Origin: a virus
Length of the DNA: 40,743 nucleotides
IMG/VR virus record: IMGVR_UViG_3300027782_004568
Coordinates: 1 to 40,743 of that record
Strand: one strand, 5' to 3'
Part shown: piece by piece, positions 25,323 through 32,609 of the stretch
How the letters are laid out: every line of letters starts with the position of its first letter
Numbering within the stretch: the stretch's first letter is position 1
Made by a program: the position numbers and the translations under genes
The notes under the pieces: model-generated
The model's input: only the letters and a program-made list of their open reading frames with translations
What the model was told of the DNA's origin: nothing
Database searches by the model: none

Positions 25323-25670
25323 TTATGCTGTCTCCTTTTCAAAACTGATGCTCTCACCACAACCACATGCGCTCTTGGCATTGGGATTGCGAATGTCAAA
25401 ATGTGATCCAAACACTTCAGTCACATAATCCAACTCAGTGCCTAGAATATACATCACACTGGCAGCATCTATGGTGAACTTGGTTCCATTGCCAAAGTTT
25501 AACAGCTCATCTGCAGGTGCAATTTCTGATTGATCAGCAAATCCCCAATCGTAGGAATAACCTGCACACCCACCACCTTTGATGCTGAGTCTCACAGCAT
25601 ATTTGTTGTTGTGATGACACAACTCTTTGATCTTTTCGATTGCTCTTTCAGTGACAGTGATTACAGCCAT
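25323..25670 (-). CDS. A-type iron-sulfur carrier (IscA/ErpA/HesB family)
   Basis: 115 aa, the typical family length. It holds and transfers Fe-S clusters or iron. The three invariant cysteines are present: Cys35 in GGGCAG, and Cys102 and Cys104 in SACGCGES. The body (VRLSIKGGGCAGYSYD, then FTIDAASVMYILGTELDY) follows the family pattern. Related genes occur in other marine phages. It lies directly ahead of the giant tail-fibre gene (3-nt gap) behind a late promoter with a CGGAAA ribosome binding site, so it is expressed late with virion proteins, unlike a typical auxiliary metabolic gene. No Fe-S client is evident in the window. Confidence 0.95.
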   Translation of the reverse strand: MAVITVTERAIEKIKELCHHNNKYAVRLSIKGGGCAGYSYDWGFADQSEIAPADELLNFGNGTKFTIDAASVMYILGTELDYVTEVFGSHFDIRNPNAKSACGCGESISFEKETA

Positions 25671-25691
25671 GTGTTTCCGTTCTGTTTCAAT

Positions 25692-25698
25692 TATTTAT
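25692..25698 (-). promoter_or_regulatory. T4-like late promoter of the fibre block
   Basis: ATAAATA on the minus strand (TAATAAATAAT), 21 nt before the ATG at 25670. It heads the unit of iscA-like gene, giant fibre and following fibres. It lies in the 63-bp divergent gap to the plus-strand gene at 25734. Confidence 0.7.
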
Positions 25699-25733
25699 TA
25701 AAAAAACACAAATCCTAATGTAAATACAAGTAT

Positions 25734-26021
25734 ATGTTTTTAGAAAAAGTTGTGAAACAACATCTTACTGAACGCATCAGTAAACTGGGCACAAAACACA
25801 CCTGTGTGCGTCACAAAACCTACTATAGGTTCCAGTGTGACAGTTGCAATGCACTGTTTGAAAGGGAGAAAGGCAGCATAGCCATCAAACGCATCAGCAA
25901 TGATTACAAGCATGTGTGCGGTGCATGTGATCCCAAGCGTTTTGCACAGCAACAAGGTGTGCGGCAACGCAAAATACTGGACATGAATGTCAGCAGTGAT
26001 ACACCTATAGATGAATTGTGA
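25734..26021 (+). CDS. Small zinc-ribbon-like protein
   Basis: 95 aa. Two CxxC pairs, Cys35/Cys38 (CDSC) and Cys62/Cys65 (CGAC), 23 residues apart, suggest a single zinc ribbon. The protein is basic with many Lys, Arg and His, consistent with nucleic-acid binding. No enzyme motif is present and no family is recognised. It is divergent from the iscA-like gene and abuts the SOD gene tail to tail. A TGTAAATAC sequence about 8 nt before the ATG could be a variant late promoter; there is no Shine-Dalgarno sequence. Confidence 0.72.
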   Translation: MFLEKVVKQHLTERISKLGTKHTCVRHKTYYRFQCDSCNALFEREKGSIAIKRISNDYKHVCGACDPKRFAQQQGVRQRKILDMNVSSDTPIDEL

Positions 26022-26591
26022 TTATTTTGTGTTCAAACGGTCGTTGATTGTAGACCAATTGATTATTTTAAAAATATTTGTAATGTAGCGTTTCTTGGCA
26101 TCTTTTGCCGGCACATAATCCATAAATGAATGTTCCCACATATCTATGGGCATTAAAATATCAGTTCGATATGTTTGATTGGGAGTGGTTTTGATCTCTC
26201 CTGATCGAGACAAGTACACCCATCCAGATCCTTGCAGTTTCATAGTGGTCAAAAGTAACGTTTCTTTAAAACTGTCATAATCTTTATGATGTTCGTTTAT
26301 GAATTCTTTTATTGTGCCTTGAGGAAGATTGCTGCCTCGGGGTGCTTGCAATTGAGCCCAAAATAAATTGTGCAATTTAGCACCACCATAATTGAAATCA
26401 GGATCACCTTCTCCTGTGTTGTATCGATTCACATAACCTCGGCTCAATACTCCATAATGATATTCCACATTGGCACGGCTCAGCACAGGATCCAAATCAC
26501 CCATGCCATAAGGCAATGTTTCCAACACTAGGGTTTTTTCACGTTTTTGTTTGGTTTCGAACAATTCGATCCACTGCTTCATGTCTTGCAT
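26022..26591 (-). CDS. sod: Iron/manganese superoxide dismutase
   Basis: 189 aa, the usual size. It dismutates superoxide to oxygen and peroxide. Metal ligands are in place: His45 (YHYG), His74 (AKLHNLFW), Asp150 and His154 (DMWEH). The gateway Tyr53 is kept, but the usual KHH after YHYG is replaced by VLS, so the second-shell His is missing. LPYGMGDLDP at the start and GSGWVYL in the middle are family-typical. It has no signal peptide, so it is cytoplasmic. A late promoter 5 nt before the ATG at 26591 fits a leaderless start; Met4 at 26582 is an alternative. Whether Fe or Mn is bound cannot be read from the sequence. Confidence 0.93.
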   Translation of the reverse strand: MQDMKQWIELFETKQKREKTLVLETLPYGMGDLDPVLSRANVEYHYGVLSRGYVNRYNTGEGDPDFNYGGAKLHNLFWAQLQAPRGSNLPQGTIKEFINEHHKDYDSFKETLLLTTMKLQGSGWVYLSRSGEIKTTPNQTYRTDILMPIDMWEHSFMDYVPAKDAKKRYITNIFKIINWSTINDRLNTK

Positions 26592-26596
26592 GGCAG

Positions 26597-26603
26597 TATT
26601 TAT
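26597..26603 (-). promoter_or_regulatory. T4-like late promoter, leaderless arrangement
   Basis: ATAAATA on the minus strand, 5 nt before the ATG at 26591 and overlapping the last base of the upstream uvdE stop. No Shine-Dalgarno sequence. Confidence 0.65.
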
Positions 26604-27655
26604 TACAGTAGACCCAGAGCTTGTGCCTGATTGTGCAGTTGTTCAGCTGCCAAGTTCTTGGCCTTTGCTTCCACCTGAATGTCCATGCATTCTAAAAATG
26701 ACAGTGCCCATTCATTGTGTGCTGCATTGGGCAACAGATCACTGTGAGATCTCAATTTTACCTTTTGACAGCCCAACGTTATTAAGTCTTTCATGGGCAA
26801 CATATTTTTATGCATCATGTGCTGTGTGTCAGCATCAAATGCTGGCATTAAAGCTTCATCTCTAAAATAAGAATAATGCATGGTGGGTCGCACGCCTCTC
26901 CAACTGTCTATGACTCTTTTGACTCTGTCATCAGTGGGACGTATGTATTCTTCATCTCGTATAAGGTGATGATGTATGTCCAGCACCAATGCCACATGTT
27001 TTTCCAACTGGAGTGTGGCATCCAATCCCCAACTCATTTCATCATTCTCTATGGTGATAAGATTGCGTGCTTCAGGTGATAATCTAGGCAATGCTTTTAT
27101 GATACCTTCTGGACCTTGACGACCTGATATGTGTACATTGATTTTACAACCATCCTGCCATTTCTTACCAAACCCCATCATTTTCGCCATACGCACATGA
27201 TATTCAAATTCGTCTATGCTTCTTTCCACTATGTCTGGATTATCCGATGCCAACACCGTGAATTGTCCTGGATGGAAAGATACTTTAACATTGTGTTTGC
27301 GAGCCAAATCGCCTGCTTCAGCAAAATGTTGTTCGCAATACTTTATAATTTCTGGTTTATCCCAATAGTATCTCCAAGTGTTTTCAGTGGCCACTGGCAG
27401 TATGGGTGATGATATTCTGCACATTCTTCTGCTCACAGGCAGTTCAGACACTTTTAATATTAAATTCTTGATGCCATCTATGTTGTGTTTGAACACAAAT
27501 GCCAGTTTTTCTTCGGCTTGTTCTTTATGCTCATTCAACCAACGCACTGTGGTGGCTCTGGTATTGTAAGGACGTTCTAATTCTTCCAGTTGTTTTTTTT
27601 TGAGTGTTCGGTCATGATGAAACCATTGACAGCAAAATCCTATTCTTTTGACCAT
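26603..27655 (-). CDS. uvdE: UV-damage endonuclease (UvdE/UvsE family)
   Basis: 350 aa. A TIM-barrel nuclease that nicks DNA 5' to UV photoproducts and starts repair without photolyase. Family motifs: RIGFCCQW at the start, RRMCRISSPILP near 76-88, VSFHPGQFTVLAS near 124-136, NVHISGRQG, ENDE, and DIHHH, which supply the metal-binding His, Glu and Asp residues. The full domain is present. UvdE occurs in several marine phages. It has its own strong promoter with the ATG about 6 nt after the -10 box, suggesting expression early in infection. Confidence 0.95.
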   Translation of the reverse strand: MVKRIGFCCQWFHHDRTLKKKQLEELERPYNTRATTVRWLNEHKEQAEEKLAFVFKHNIDGIKNLILKVSELPVSRRMCRISSPILPVATENTWRYYWDKPEIIKYCEQHFAEAGDLARKHNVKVSFHPGQFTVLASDNPDIVERSIDEFEYHVRMAKMMGFGKKWQDGCKINVHISGRQGPEGIIKALPRLSPEARNLITIENDEMSWGLDATLQLEKHVALVLDIHHHLIRDEEYIRPTDDRVKRVIDSWRGVRPTMHYSYFRDEALMPAFDADTQHMMHKNMLPMKDLITLGCQKVKLRSHSDLLPNAAHNEWALSFLECMDIQVEAKAKNLAAEQLHNQAQALGLL

Positions 27656-27661
27656 ACTATT

Positions 27662-27690
27662 AGTATATGCGATATTTTGACTGCAGTCAA
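27662..27690 (-). promoter_or_regulatory. uvdE promoter with palindromic -35 region
   Basis: On the minus strand, TTGACT (27685-27690), a 17-nt spacer, TATACT (27662-27667), then 6 nt to the ATG at 27655. The -35 box is the left half of a perfect 14-bp palindrome, TTGACTGCAGTCAA (27677-27690), which could be an operator. Confidence 0.8.
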
Positions 27691-27704
27691 TGTGAATTCA
27701 ATGG

Positions 27705-28409
27705 CTATTTCCAATGGGTTTGACACCAAGGATCCACGCATTCTCTAGGATTGGGATCACCGTGAAACACAGCCACAGCAGTGTCTGATTTAATTTTGGG
27801 CTCACCAGGTGATGTGAAGTTTTTGAAACCTGTCTTCTGTCTCACCAATTTGGGATTGCCACGCATCTCCCACTTGTAGGATTGTATCCATTCATCAGGC
27901 CAGAACTGATAGTGTTTTTTGACCTGATCAAACAACCAGTCTTGATCTCCATGAAATCTCTTGCTGATGGTGTGTGGATCTTTGATAAAATTGTTGTAAA
28001 TCTGTGGGTGTTGTCCTGTGCTCCAACGCACCACTGAACTGTTCATCTTCTGCCAGTTGGGTTGAAAACATCTGTTGAAGTCTCTGCACACACAAAATTC
28101 TCCAGGCTTGTGGGTGAACAATTTGTCTATGTTTTTAAAAATAATCACATCCAAATCAATGAACAGCATGGTGCCTTGTATGGGCAAGTGGGGATTGAAC
28201 AGCATGGTTTTGTACCACCATCCTTTGAGAACAACTGCAGGCAGTGGCAATATTCTGATGTCTGGATCTATGCCTTTGGGATCTTCAGTGAAACACACAA
28301 ATTCATGTGCCACTGTGAGATTGCGTTGTGTCATTTTTTTTAACACATTCACATATTCAGCACTGTATTTGTTGCCGTGTTTGAGACACAACACATAATT
28401 GTTAGACAT
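27705..28409 (-). CDS. Putative GT-A fold glycosyltransferase
   Basis: 234 aa. LFIDLDVII contains a DxD motif (Asp85, Asp87), the nucleotide-sugar/metal site of GT-A enzymes. HGDQDWLF (153-160) and a C-terminal VFHGDPNP resemble the second metal-binding His region of glycosyltransferase family 8-like proteins. No signal or membrane segment. It could modify phage DNA, virion proteins or host surface sugars; the target cannot be told. It follows the QueD-like gene, and a late-type box overlaps that gene's stop, 9 nt before this ATG. Confidence 0.82.
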   Translation of the reverse strand: MSNNYVLCLKHGNKYSAEYVNVLKKMTQRNLTVAHEFVCFTEDPKGIDPDIRILPLPAVVLKGWWYKTMLFNPHLPIQGTMLFIDLDVIIFKNIDKLFTHKPGEFCVCRDFNRCFQPNWQKMNSSVVRWSTGQHPQIYNNFIKDPHTISKRFHGDQDWLFDQVKKHYQFWPDEWIQSYKWEMRGNPKLVRQKTGFKNFTSPGEPKIKSDTAVAVFHGDPNPRECVDPWCQTHWK

Positions 28410-28418
28410 GGTCAGGAG

Positions 28419-28425
28419 TATTTAT
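28419..28425 (-). promoter_or_regulatory. Possible late promoter for the glycosyltransferase
   Basis: ATAAATA on the minus strand, 9 nt before the ATG at 28409, overlapping the stop codon of the upstream gene (28422-28424). No Shine-Dalgarno sequence between. Confidence 0.55.
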
Positions 28426-28949
28426 TGTGCTTGATATATGGCCGAATTCCCTGCGTGTTCAAACACTTCCACTGAATGCAATTTGACTCCTTGACCCACA
28501 GGATACCTGCAATCAAATCCTTTACCGTTGGGCAACTTGTAAGTCTTGCCTGACTGAAAAGTTTTCAATATCTTGTTCATCTCATTGTAAACCAACTCGC
28601 TGAATTTTTCACAGCCCACTGCTGGCACTATGCGTAGATCACAGATGCCGCCCACTGAATTTAATCCCAATGCTGCCAATGCTTTAAATTTGTCTAGGTG
28701 TGGATCATTTTCAGCCACCACCAATGTGTGATCAAACATGTGTTCACTCCATTCTTTGAATGCTTTCAATCCACCAAAGTCCATGACCCAATTGCGATCA
28801 TCCAGAGTCTCTGATTCAAAAATTAATTTAATACCTATGCTGTAACCATGCAGCAAAGAACAGTGTGAATGAGTGCTCTGCCACTGTCTAAAACAACAAC
28901 TCAAACCTCGGTCGTTGCCGTATGTTTTTGTACTGTAATATTTTACCAT
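28422..28949 (-). CDS. QueD / 6-pyruvoyl-tetrahydropterin synthase-like protein
   Basis: 175 aa. It matches the family around the active site: Cys30 in HCSLLHG, WVMDFGGLK near 54-62, and FDHTLVV near 72-78. Family members make 6-carboxy- or 6-pyruvoyl-tetrahydropterin, the former a precursor of queuosine and 7-deazaguanine. Of the usual three zinc His residues, the HGH pair reads HGY (His34, Tyr36), and the first His position reads FRQWQ, while THSH (His27, His29) lies nearby and may substitute. Similar variants occur in marine phages. No other queuosine gene is in the window, so its role in DNA modification or cofactor supply is open. AGGAGA ribosome binding site. Confidence 0.85.
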   Translation of the reverse strand: MVKYYSTKTYGNDRGLSCCFRQWQSTHSHCSLLHGYSIGIKLIFESETLDDRNWVMDFGGLKAFKEWSEHMFDHTLVVAENDPHLDKFKALAALGLNSVGGICDLRIVPAVGCEKFSELVYNEMNKILKTFQSGKTYKLPNGKGFDCRYPVGQGVKLHSVEVFEHAGNSAIYQAQ

Positions 28950-28988
28950 ATTATCTCCTATTGTTTAATATGGTAGAAGAATTTTTAA

Positions 28989-29011
28989 AGAGGGATTATA
29001 CCAAGTCCTCT
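28989..29011 (-). promoter_or_regulatory. Extended -10 promoter inside an inverted repeat (queD-like gene)
   Basis: On the minus strand TGGTATAAT (extended -10, TATAAT at 28995-29000) lies inside an imperfect inverted repeat with arms AGAGG and CCTCT. There is no good -35. The leader to the ATG at 28949 would be about 38 nt and includes AGGAGA. The rest of the 104-bp gap (28950-29053) shows nothing else. Confidence 0.45.
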
Positions 29012-29053
29012 ATGTGTAATTGTCATAAATTACAAACATCATATATTATTACA

Positions 29054-29638
29054 TTATTGCCGCAGCATTGTCAAGCTCTGATATTCTAAATTGGTATGAT
29101 GCCATTCAGTGGGTTCGACGAAAGATTCTGTCACATGCATCACAAATTTTATTTTTGGATGCAATTCAAACAACTGGTGCAACTGATGTATCCAATATCT
29201 AGGATCCACTGCTCTTTCATGCGATTTTTTATAACCCACACTGTCTTTGTACACATTATTGATTCTCTCTCCGGTGCCATATAGATCAAATCCCAACAGG
29301 TGGATGGTTTCATCGGAATGAATAAGTTTTATGGCCAACAGCACAGCATAAGGACCACTGCCCCAATGAATGGGTTGATCCTGTCTCAGTTTGCTCTCAT
29401 AAGGCAAATCTGGCACACAACTCAATCTTGAATCCATACTGATATATTCAGCTCTGGTGTGTATTTTGGTAAGGTCTGGATTAGTTTCATGCAGAGCTTC
29501 CAACACCATCTTGCGATCACAACAAACTAGATGATCCATTTGCCAATCTCTAAACACAGCATTGCAGCCTATCTTGGTTTGATTAATTTTGTCGAGGTTT
29601 ATGTGCTTTCGACTTTCACCGTTGCCTATTACAAACAT
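29054..29638 (-). CDS. Conserved phage protein, Rossmann-like, DUF115-type
   Basis: 194 aa from the ATG at 29638. The N-terminus MFVIGNGESRK is a glycine-rich nucleotide-binding-like loop, followed by GCNAVFRDW and DHLVCCDRKM; the middle has WGSGPYAVLLA and LLGFDLYG. This pattern is common in marine T4-like phages and resembles DUF115/sialyltransferase-like proteins, but I know of no proven function. A start at 29710 would add 24 residues over the divergent promoter and is unlikely. A late promoter ends 5 nt before the chosen ATG. Confidence 0.78.
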   Translation of the reverse strand: MFVIGNGESRKHINLDKINQTKIGCNAVFRDWQMDHLVCCDRKMVLEALHETNPDLTKIHTRAEYISMDSRLSCVPDLPYESKLRQDQPIHWGSGPYAVLLAIKLIHSDETIHLLGFDLYGTGERINNVYKDSVGYKKSHERAVDPRYWIHQLHQLFELHPKIKFVMHVTESFVEPTEWHHTNLEYQSLTMLRQ

Positions 29639-29643
29639 GTCTA

Positions 29644-29650
29644 TATTTAT
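29644..29650 (-). promoter_or_regulatory. Late promoter in a 25-bp divergent gap
   Basis: ATAAATA on the minus strand, 5 nt before the ATG at 29638. The same gap (29639-29663) reads TTAAATAC on the plus strand toward the gene at 29664, a possible second, variant late box. Confidence 0.6.
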
Positions 29651-29663
29651 TAAATACACATAT

Positions 29664-30110
29664 ATGTCTATGAAATCACACATCAAGCTCTGGACCAAAC
29701 ATCTCAGCATGGTTCAATCAGAATTGGGAGGGTTGGCAGTGTGTCCTTATGCTGTCCGTGCCCGATATAAGATCCTAGACAGAGTACGCAAAAAGATTAG
29801 ATTTGAAAAAGACCAAACACTGTTGGAAACCTTGGACGTGCTGTTGTATCTCAAAGAATTTCGCATGAAAAAGAAAGACATGTATGAGTTATGCGATCAA
29901 TTGAATGATACTCATAAGGAATATGTATTCCTAGCTGATCATTGGGATGAAGAAACTCAAATTAAAAACGTGAGAACCAACAACGGTTTGTACAATCTTA
30001 TACTGTGTCAAAAAAGATCCAAATTAGAGTCTGCTAGAAAATTCTTGCGATCAAAGAATTATTACAAATATTGGAATAAGAAATATCTCAAAGATGTGAT
30101 GAGTACTTAG
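29664..30110 (+). CDS. Conserved phage protein, unknown
   Basis: 148 aa from the ATG at 29664 (a second ATG at 29670 is possible). The frame is open further upstream but overlaps the divergent gene, so the later start is preferred. A Gly-Gly-Leu segment leads into CPYAVRAR near 24-31, reminiscent of the CPFAxxAR motif in a conserved marine-phage family of unknown function. The rest is charged and helical, with a very basic C-terminus (LRSKNYYKYWNKKYLK). It meets the tail-fibre gene at 30112 tail to tail. Confidence 0.75.
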   Translation: MSMKSHIKLWTKHLSMVQSELGGLAVCPYAVRARYKILDRVRKKIRFEKDQTLLETLDVLLYLKEFRMKKKDMYELCDQLNDTHKEYVFLADHWDEETQIKNVRTNNGLYNLILCQKRSKLESARKFLRSKNYYKYWNKKYLKDVMST

Positions 30111-30111
30111 A

Positions 30112-31002
30112 TTAATTGGCTATTGCGCCGAATGATTTCCACTGTCCTGGAGTGCCGGTCAACACACACACCCAACCTATTACGTTGCCTGGAGTTGGTG
30201 CACTGTTCCATACCACATCACCCTGAGTGTAAGATCCTGCTAAAGGCTCACTGTTGCCAATTTCAAATTTTTTGTTTTGGAATTTTACTGCTCCTGAAGT
30301 GCTGAGACTCACATCTGATTCCACACTGGTAACACCAATACCCACTCTGCCGTACATATTAATTTTAGTTTCAGTGTTGCCTTTCAATCCCAAAGTGATA
30401 TGGCCATTGGCTGTGATTGAAATTCTATCTGTGTTGTCAGTTTTAATATTAAGACCACTGTTGGTATGAGTGCCTATGTCTGCTGCAGACACACCTGGTT
30501 GCACAATAAATTCCACAGTGTTGCTGGCCACTGATAATGTGGCATTGGGAGTTTCTGTGCCCACGCCCAGTCTGTTCATGCCCGAATCAAAAATAACAAA
30601 TTGACTCACGTTTAAATTGCCTGACACCACCAGATTATTCAATGTGCCCACCTGACGTAGATTGCTCTTGGTCACGGTTTTGCCCAACTCATTGGCACTC
30701 AATACTGATGTGTTGTCAATGCTGTAATGATTCTCTGGTTTTAAATCTATGTTGACGTTGCTCCAAATTCTGTCTGGAGTGGCCTGCAGCACTAGATATT
30801 TGGTTTGTCCAACTCCGGTCCACTGTAGTCCTTTGCCGTAGATACCATTGTCAGCAGTGCCCATGAACTCAATGGGTTTCTCTTGAATATGCTTGTTGTT
30901 GATGGCATCTGCTGCAGATTGTGCCAACTGTTTTAAACCAGTGGTAAAATCGTCTGCTCCTTTATTAACTGATGCTATATTGCGTTCAATGGATTTTGAC
31001 AT
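30112..31002 (-). CDS. Tail-fibre/tail-spike-like structural protein
   Basis: 296 aa. The N-terminal 30 residues are helical and start with MSKSIERNIASVNKG. Residues 135-150 contain NRLGVGTETPNATLSV, a module common in phage fibres, followed by Asn/Thr/Gly-rich strands. The C-terminus (GDVVWNSAPTPGNVIGWVCV, then PGQWKSFG) matches a tip domain found in many tail spikes. It is apart from the main fibre block but has a TATAAATA late promoter 7 nt before its ATG. Probably a receptor-binding or accessory tail protein. Confidence 0.83.
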   Translation of the reverse strand: MSKSIERNIASVNKGADDFTTGLKQLAQSAADAINNKHIQEKPIEFMGTADNGIYGKGLQWTGVGQTKYLVLQATPDRIWSNVNIDLKPENHYSIDNTSVLSANELGKTVTKSNLRQVGTLNNLVVSGNLNVSQFVIFDSGMNRLGVGTETPNATLSVASNTVEFIVQPGVSAADIGTHTNSGLNIKTDNTDRISITANGHITLGLKGNTETKINMYGRVGIGVTSVESDVSLSTSGAVKFQNKKFEIGNSEPLAGSYTQGDVVWNSAPTPGNVIGWVCVLTGTPGQWKSFGAIAN

Positions 31003-31009
31003 ACACTAC

Positions 31010-31016
31010 TATTTAT
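31010..31016 (-). promoter_or_regulatory. T4-like late promoter, leaderless arrangement
   Basis: The minus strand reads TATAAATA, full late consensus, with 7 nt to the ATG at 31002 and no Shine-Dalgarno sequence. Confidence 0.72.
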
Positions 31017-31018
31017 AT

Positions 31019-31888
31019 CTAAACTTTTAATAATACGGTGTCCGAATTAATGCGTCCTGAGAGGGCAATTTCCATGCTGTTGATCTCTGTGAAAAAGGTC
31101 TTGGATTTAACTGGGCCACACTTCATAAATTCATTCAGTTGCAGTTCAGGCTTTCTAAGGGTCTTTTGTATGCTTTTTTCTGGGTTAAATCCTTGTATGC
31201 TGGCACCTTTCACACTCAATCCTGTGCCCTCTCTGTTGAGTCCTCTGGGATCCAACACACTGGCCACATATATGCCTAATTTTCTAGTTTTTGTATTGAA
31301 CACCCATACCTGTTCGGCTGTGATAATATCTTTGGGATCAATGCTTTTTAAATTGTACTTGGTGTCTTCCACACAATATTGTAATTTGGATACCATTTTT
31401 TCTTTGCTGATGAGTTTCTTCTTGCGTGGTTTACGATTGGCATTGGCAATATCTATCATATAATCGCAGGCTTTGAATATGTTATCATGAGCTTTGATAC
31501 CTTTTTCTATCACTTCATTGCTGACGTCTTCGTATGATTCCAACAGTTGTCTTTCTTCAGAATCACCTTCTCCTTCTTCGTCAATCTCTTTAAATTTTAA
31601 ATTCTTTTTTCTCAGTTCCAATAGATCCTTGTATTCTTTGTATTGAGTTTCGTACATTTCTATAATCTTACGGGCATGCACGCCACCCACTTTTTCTTTT
31701 TTGAAATGTTCTATCAGTTGGAATGTTTCAGGATTAAATCTATCAGGCATGGTAATCAATCGATCCAACCAGTCTTCCACTGGCACAACTATTTCACGCA
31801 CTCTCTCTGCGATTCTATCCTGTATGCTGGGACGATATTTTTCTGCGGTATCATTCATGCTATAACAGCTATATAGCCATTTGAACAT
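31019..31888 (-). CDS. Conserved phage protein, unknown
   Basis: 289 aa from the ATG at 31888, or 279 aa from the Met at 31858 (MNDTAEKYRP), which reads more like a natural start but has no Shine-Dalgarno sequence. The protein is soluble and Lys/Glu-rich, with a probable coiled coil at about 70-120. A basic patch KPRKKK near 153-158 precedes a more globular C-terminal half. No motif recognised. It is the last gene of the ATPase-ligase operon; co-expression with DNA ligase suggests a role in replication or nucleic-acid metabolism, but nothing proves it. Confidence 0.72.
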   Translation of the reverse strand: MFKWLYSCYSMNDTAEKYRPSIQDRIAERVREIVVPVEDWLDRLITMPDRFNPETFQLIEHFKKEKVGGVHARKIIEMYETQYKEYKDLLELRKKNLKFKEIDEEGEGDSEERQLLESYEDVSNEVIEKGIKAHDNIFKACDYMIDIANANRKPRKKKLISKEKMVSKLQYCVEDTKYNLKSIDPKDIITAEQVWVFNTKTRKLGIYVASVLDPRGLNREGTGLSVKGASIQGFNPEKSIQKTLRKPELQLNEFMKCGPVKSKTFFTEINSMEIALSGRINSDTVLLKV

Positions 31889-31897
31889 AAAATCAAC

Positions 31898-32113
31898 CTA
31901 TTTAGGTAAATTGTCTTGATCTTGAAGATTTTTTTCTTTGTGTTTGAGTATGTCTTGCCACAGTGTGATGGTGGCTGCATTTAATTTTTTGCACTCTTCC
32001 AGTATGATAAAAAGTCTTTGGGAATACCATCTTTCACTCAGATACCAACCGATTAAAGCACCCAACATCAGCAATAATACTATGCCCATCAGCAGTGTGA
32101 TATCAGTATTCAT
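31898..32113 (-). CDS. Small single-helix membrane protein
   Basis: 71 aa. One N-terminal transmembrane segment (about residues 6-26, LLMGIVLLLMLGALIGWYL) is followed by a charged amphipathic helix. No family recognised. It overlaps the preceding 71-aa gene by 4 nt and lies in the ATPase-ligase operon. Confidence 0.68.
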   Translation of the reverse strand: MNTDITLLMGIVLLLMLGALIGWYLSERWYSQRLFIILEECKKLNAATITLWQDILKHKEKNLQDQDNLPK

Positions 32114-32325
32114 CGTTTCTCCTGCAGTATCTGCTTGGGTGTCTTAGACCCTGGTGTTAATTTACTCAATCTACAACTGAATAATTTTTTAGGTCCTTTG
32201 TTGGTATAAATCACTGGTTGACCATGATCGTCCATTTGTATATCTGTAATTTTAGCCACCACATTACGGAATCTACCCACTTCCACTGTGTCGCCCACTG
32301 ATATTTCTATTGTGTATTTTTTCAT
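32110..32325 (-). CDS. Small basic beta-rich protein
   Basis: 71 aa. The N-terminal part (EISVGDTVEVGRFRNVVAKITDI) looks like a small SH3-like or KOW-like beta barrel, followed by a Lys-rich tail. No membrane segment or catalytic motif. It overlaps both neighbours by 4 nt, typical of translational coupling. Function unknown. Confidence 0.68.
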   Translation of the reverse strand: MKKYTIEISVGDTVEVGRFRNVVAKITDIQMDDHGQPVIYTNKGPKKLFSCRLSKLTPGSKTPKQILQEKR

Positions 32326-32609
32326 TCGTGCTCTCCACCCTGTGCTCTACCATTGTAGCCGTCAATTCTTTGATTTAATTTTTTTCTTGTGAAGATTATG
32401 CCACCTATCACCAAAGCATGTGCAATCACACTGGTGGTCACAGTGATTCCAAATGCAATAAACTCTGCCACAATCAATGCAAATATAAAAGCCCACATGG
32501 TGGCAAGCACCATCAGTATTTGAAATCTAGTAACCTTAGGCAATGAACTATTAAAAGCAGTGTCTGCGTCAAATATTTCTGGTAATATGTGTTTGAATAT
32601 ATTTTTCAT
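32322..32609 (-). CDS. Two-helix membrane protein, holin candidate
   Basis: 95 aa. Two hydrophobic segments (about residues 30-50 and 52-72) with a short turn between, a charged N-terminus and a basic/acidic C-terminal tail. Size and topology fit class II holins, but the gene is far from the lysis cassette and in an operon with DNA ligase, which argues against it. No family recognised. It overlaps both neighbours by 4 nt. Confidence 0.68.
   Translation of the reverse strand: MKNIFKHILPEIFDADTAFNSSLPKVTRFQILMVLATMWAFIFALIVAEFIAFGITVTTSVIAHALVIGGIIFTRKKLNQRIDGYNGRAQGGEHE

Noticed and set aside
28950-29053. Possible tRNA or small RNA in the gap
   Set aside because: No cloverleaf or CCA-like end; only a promoter-like box in an inverted repeat is visible.
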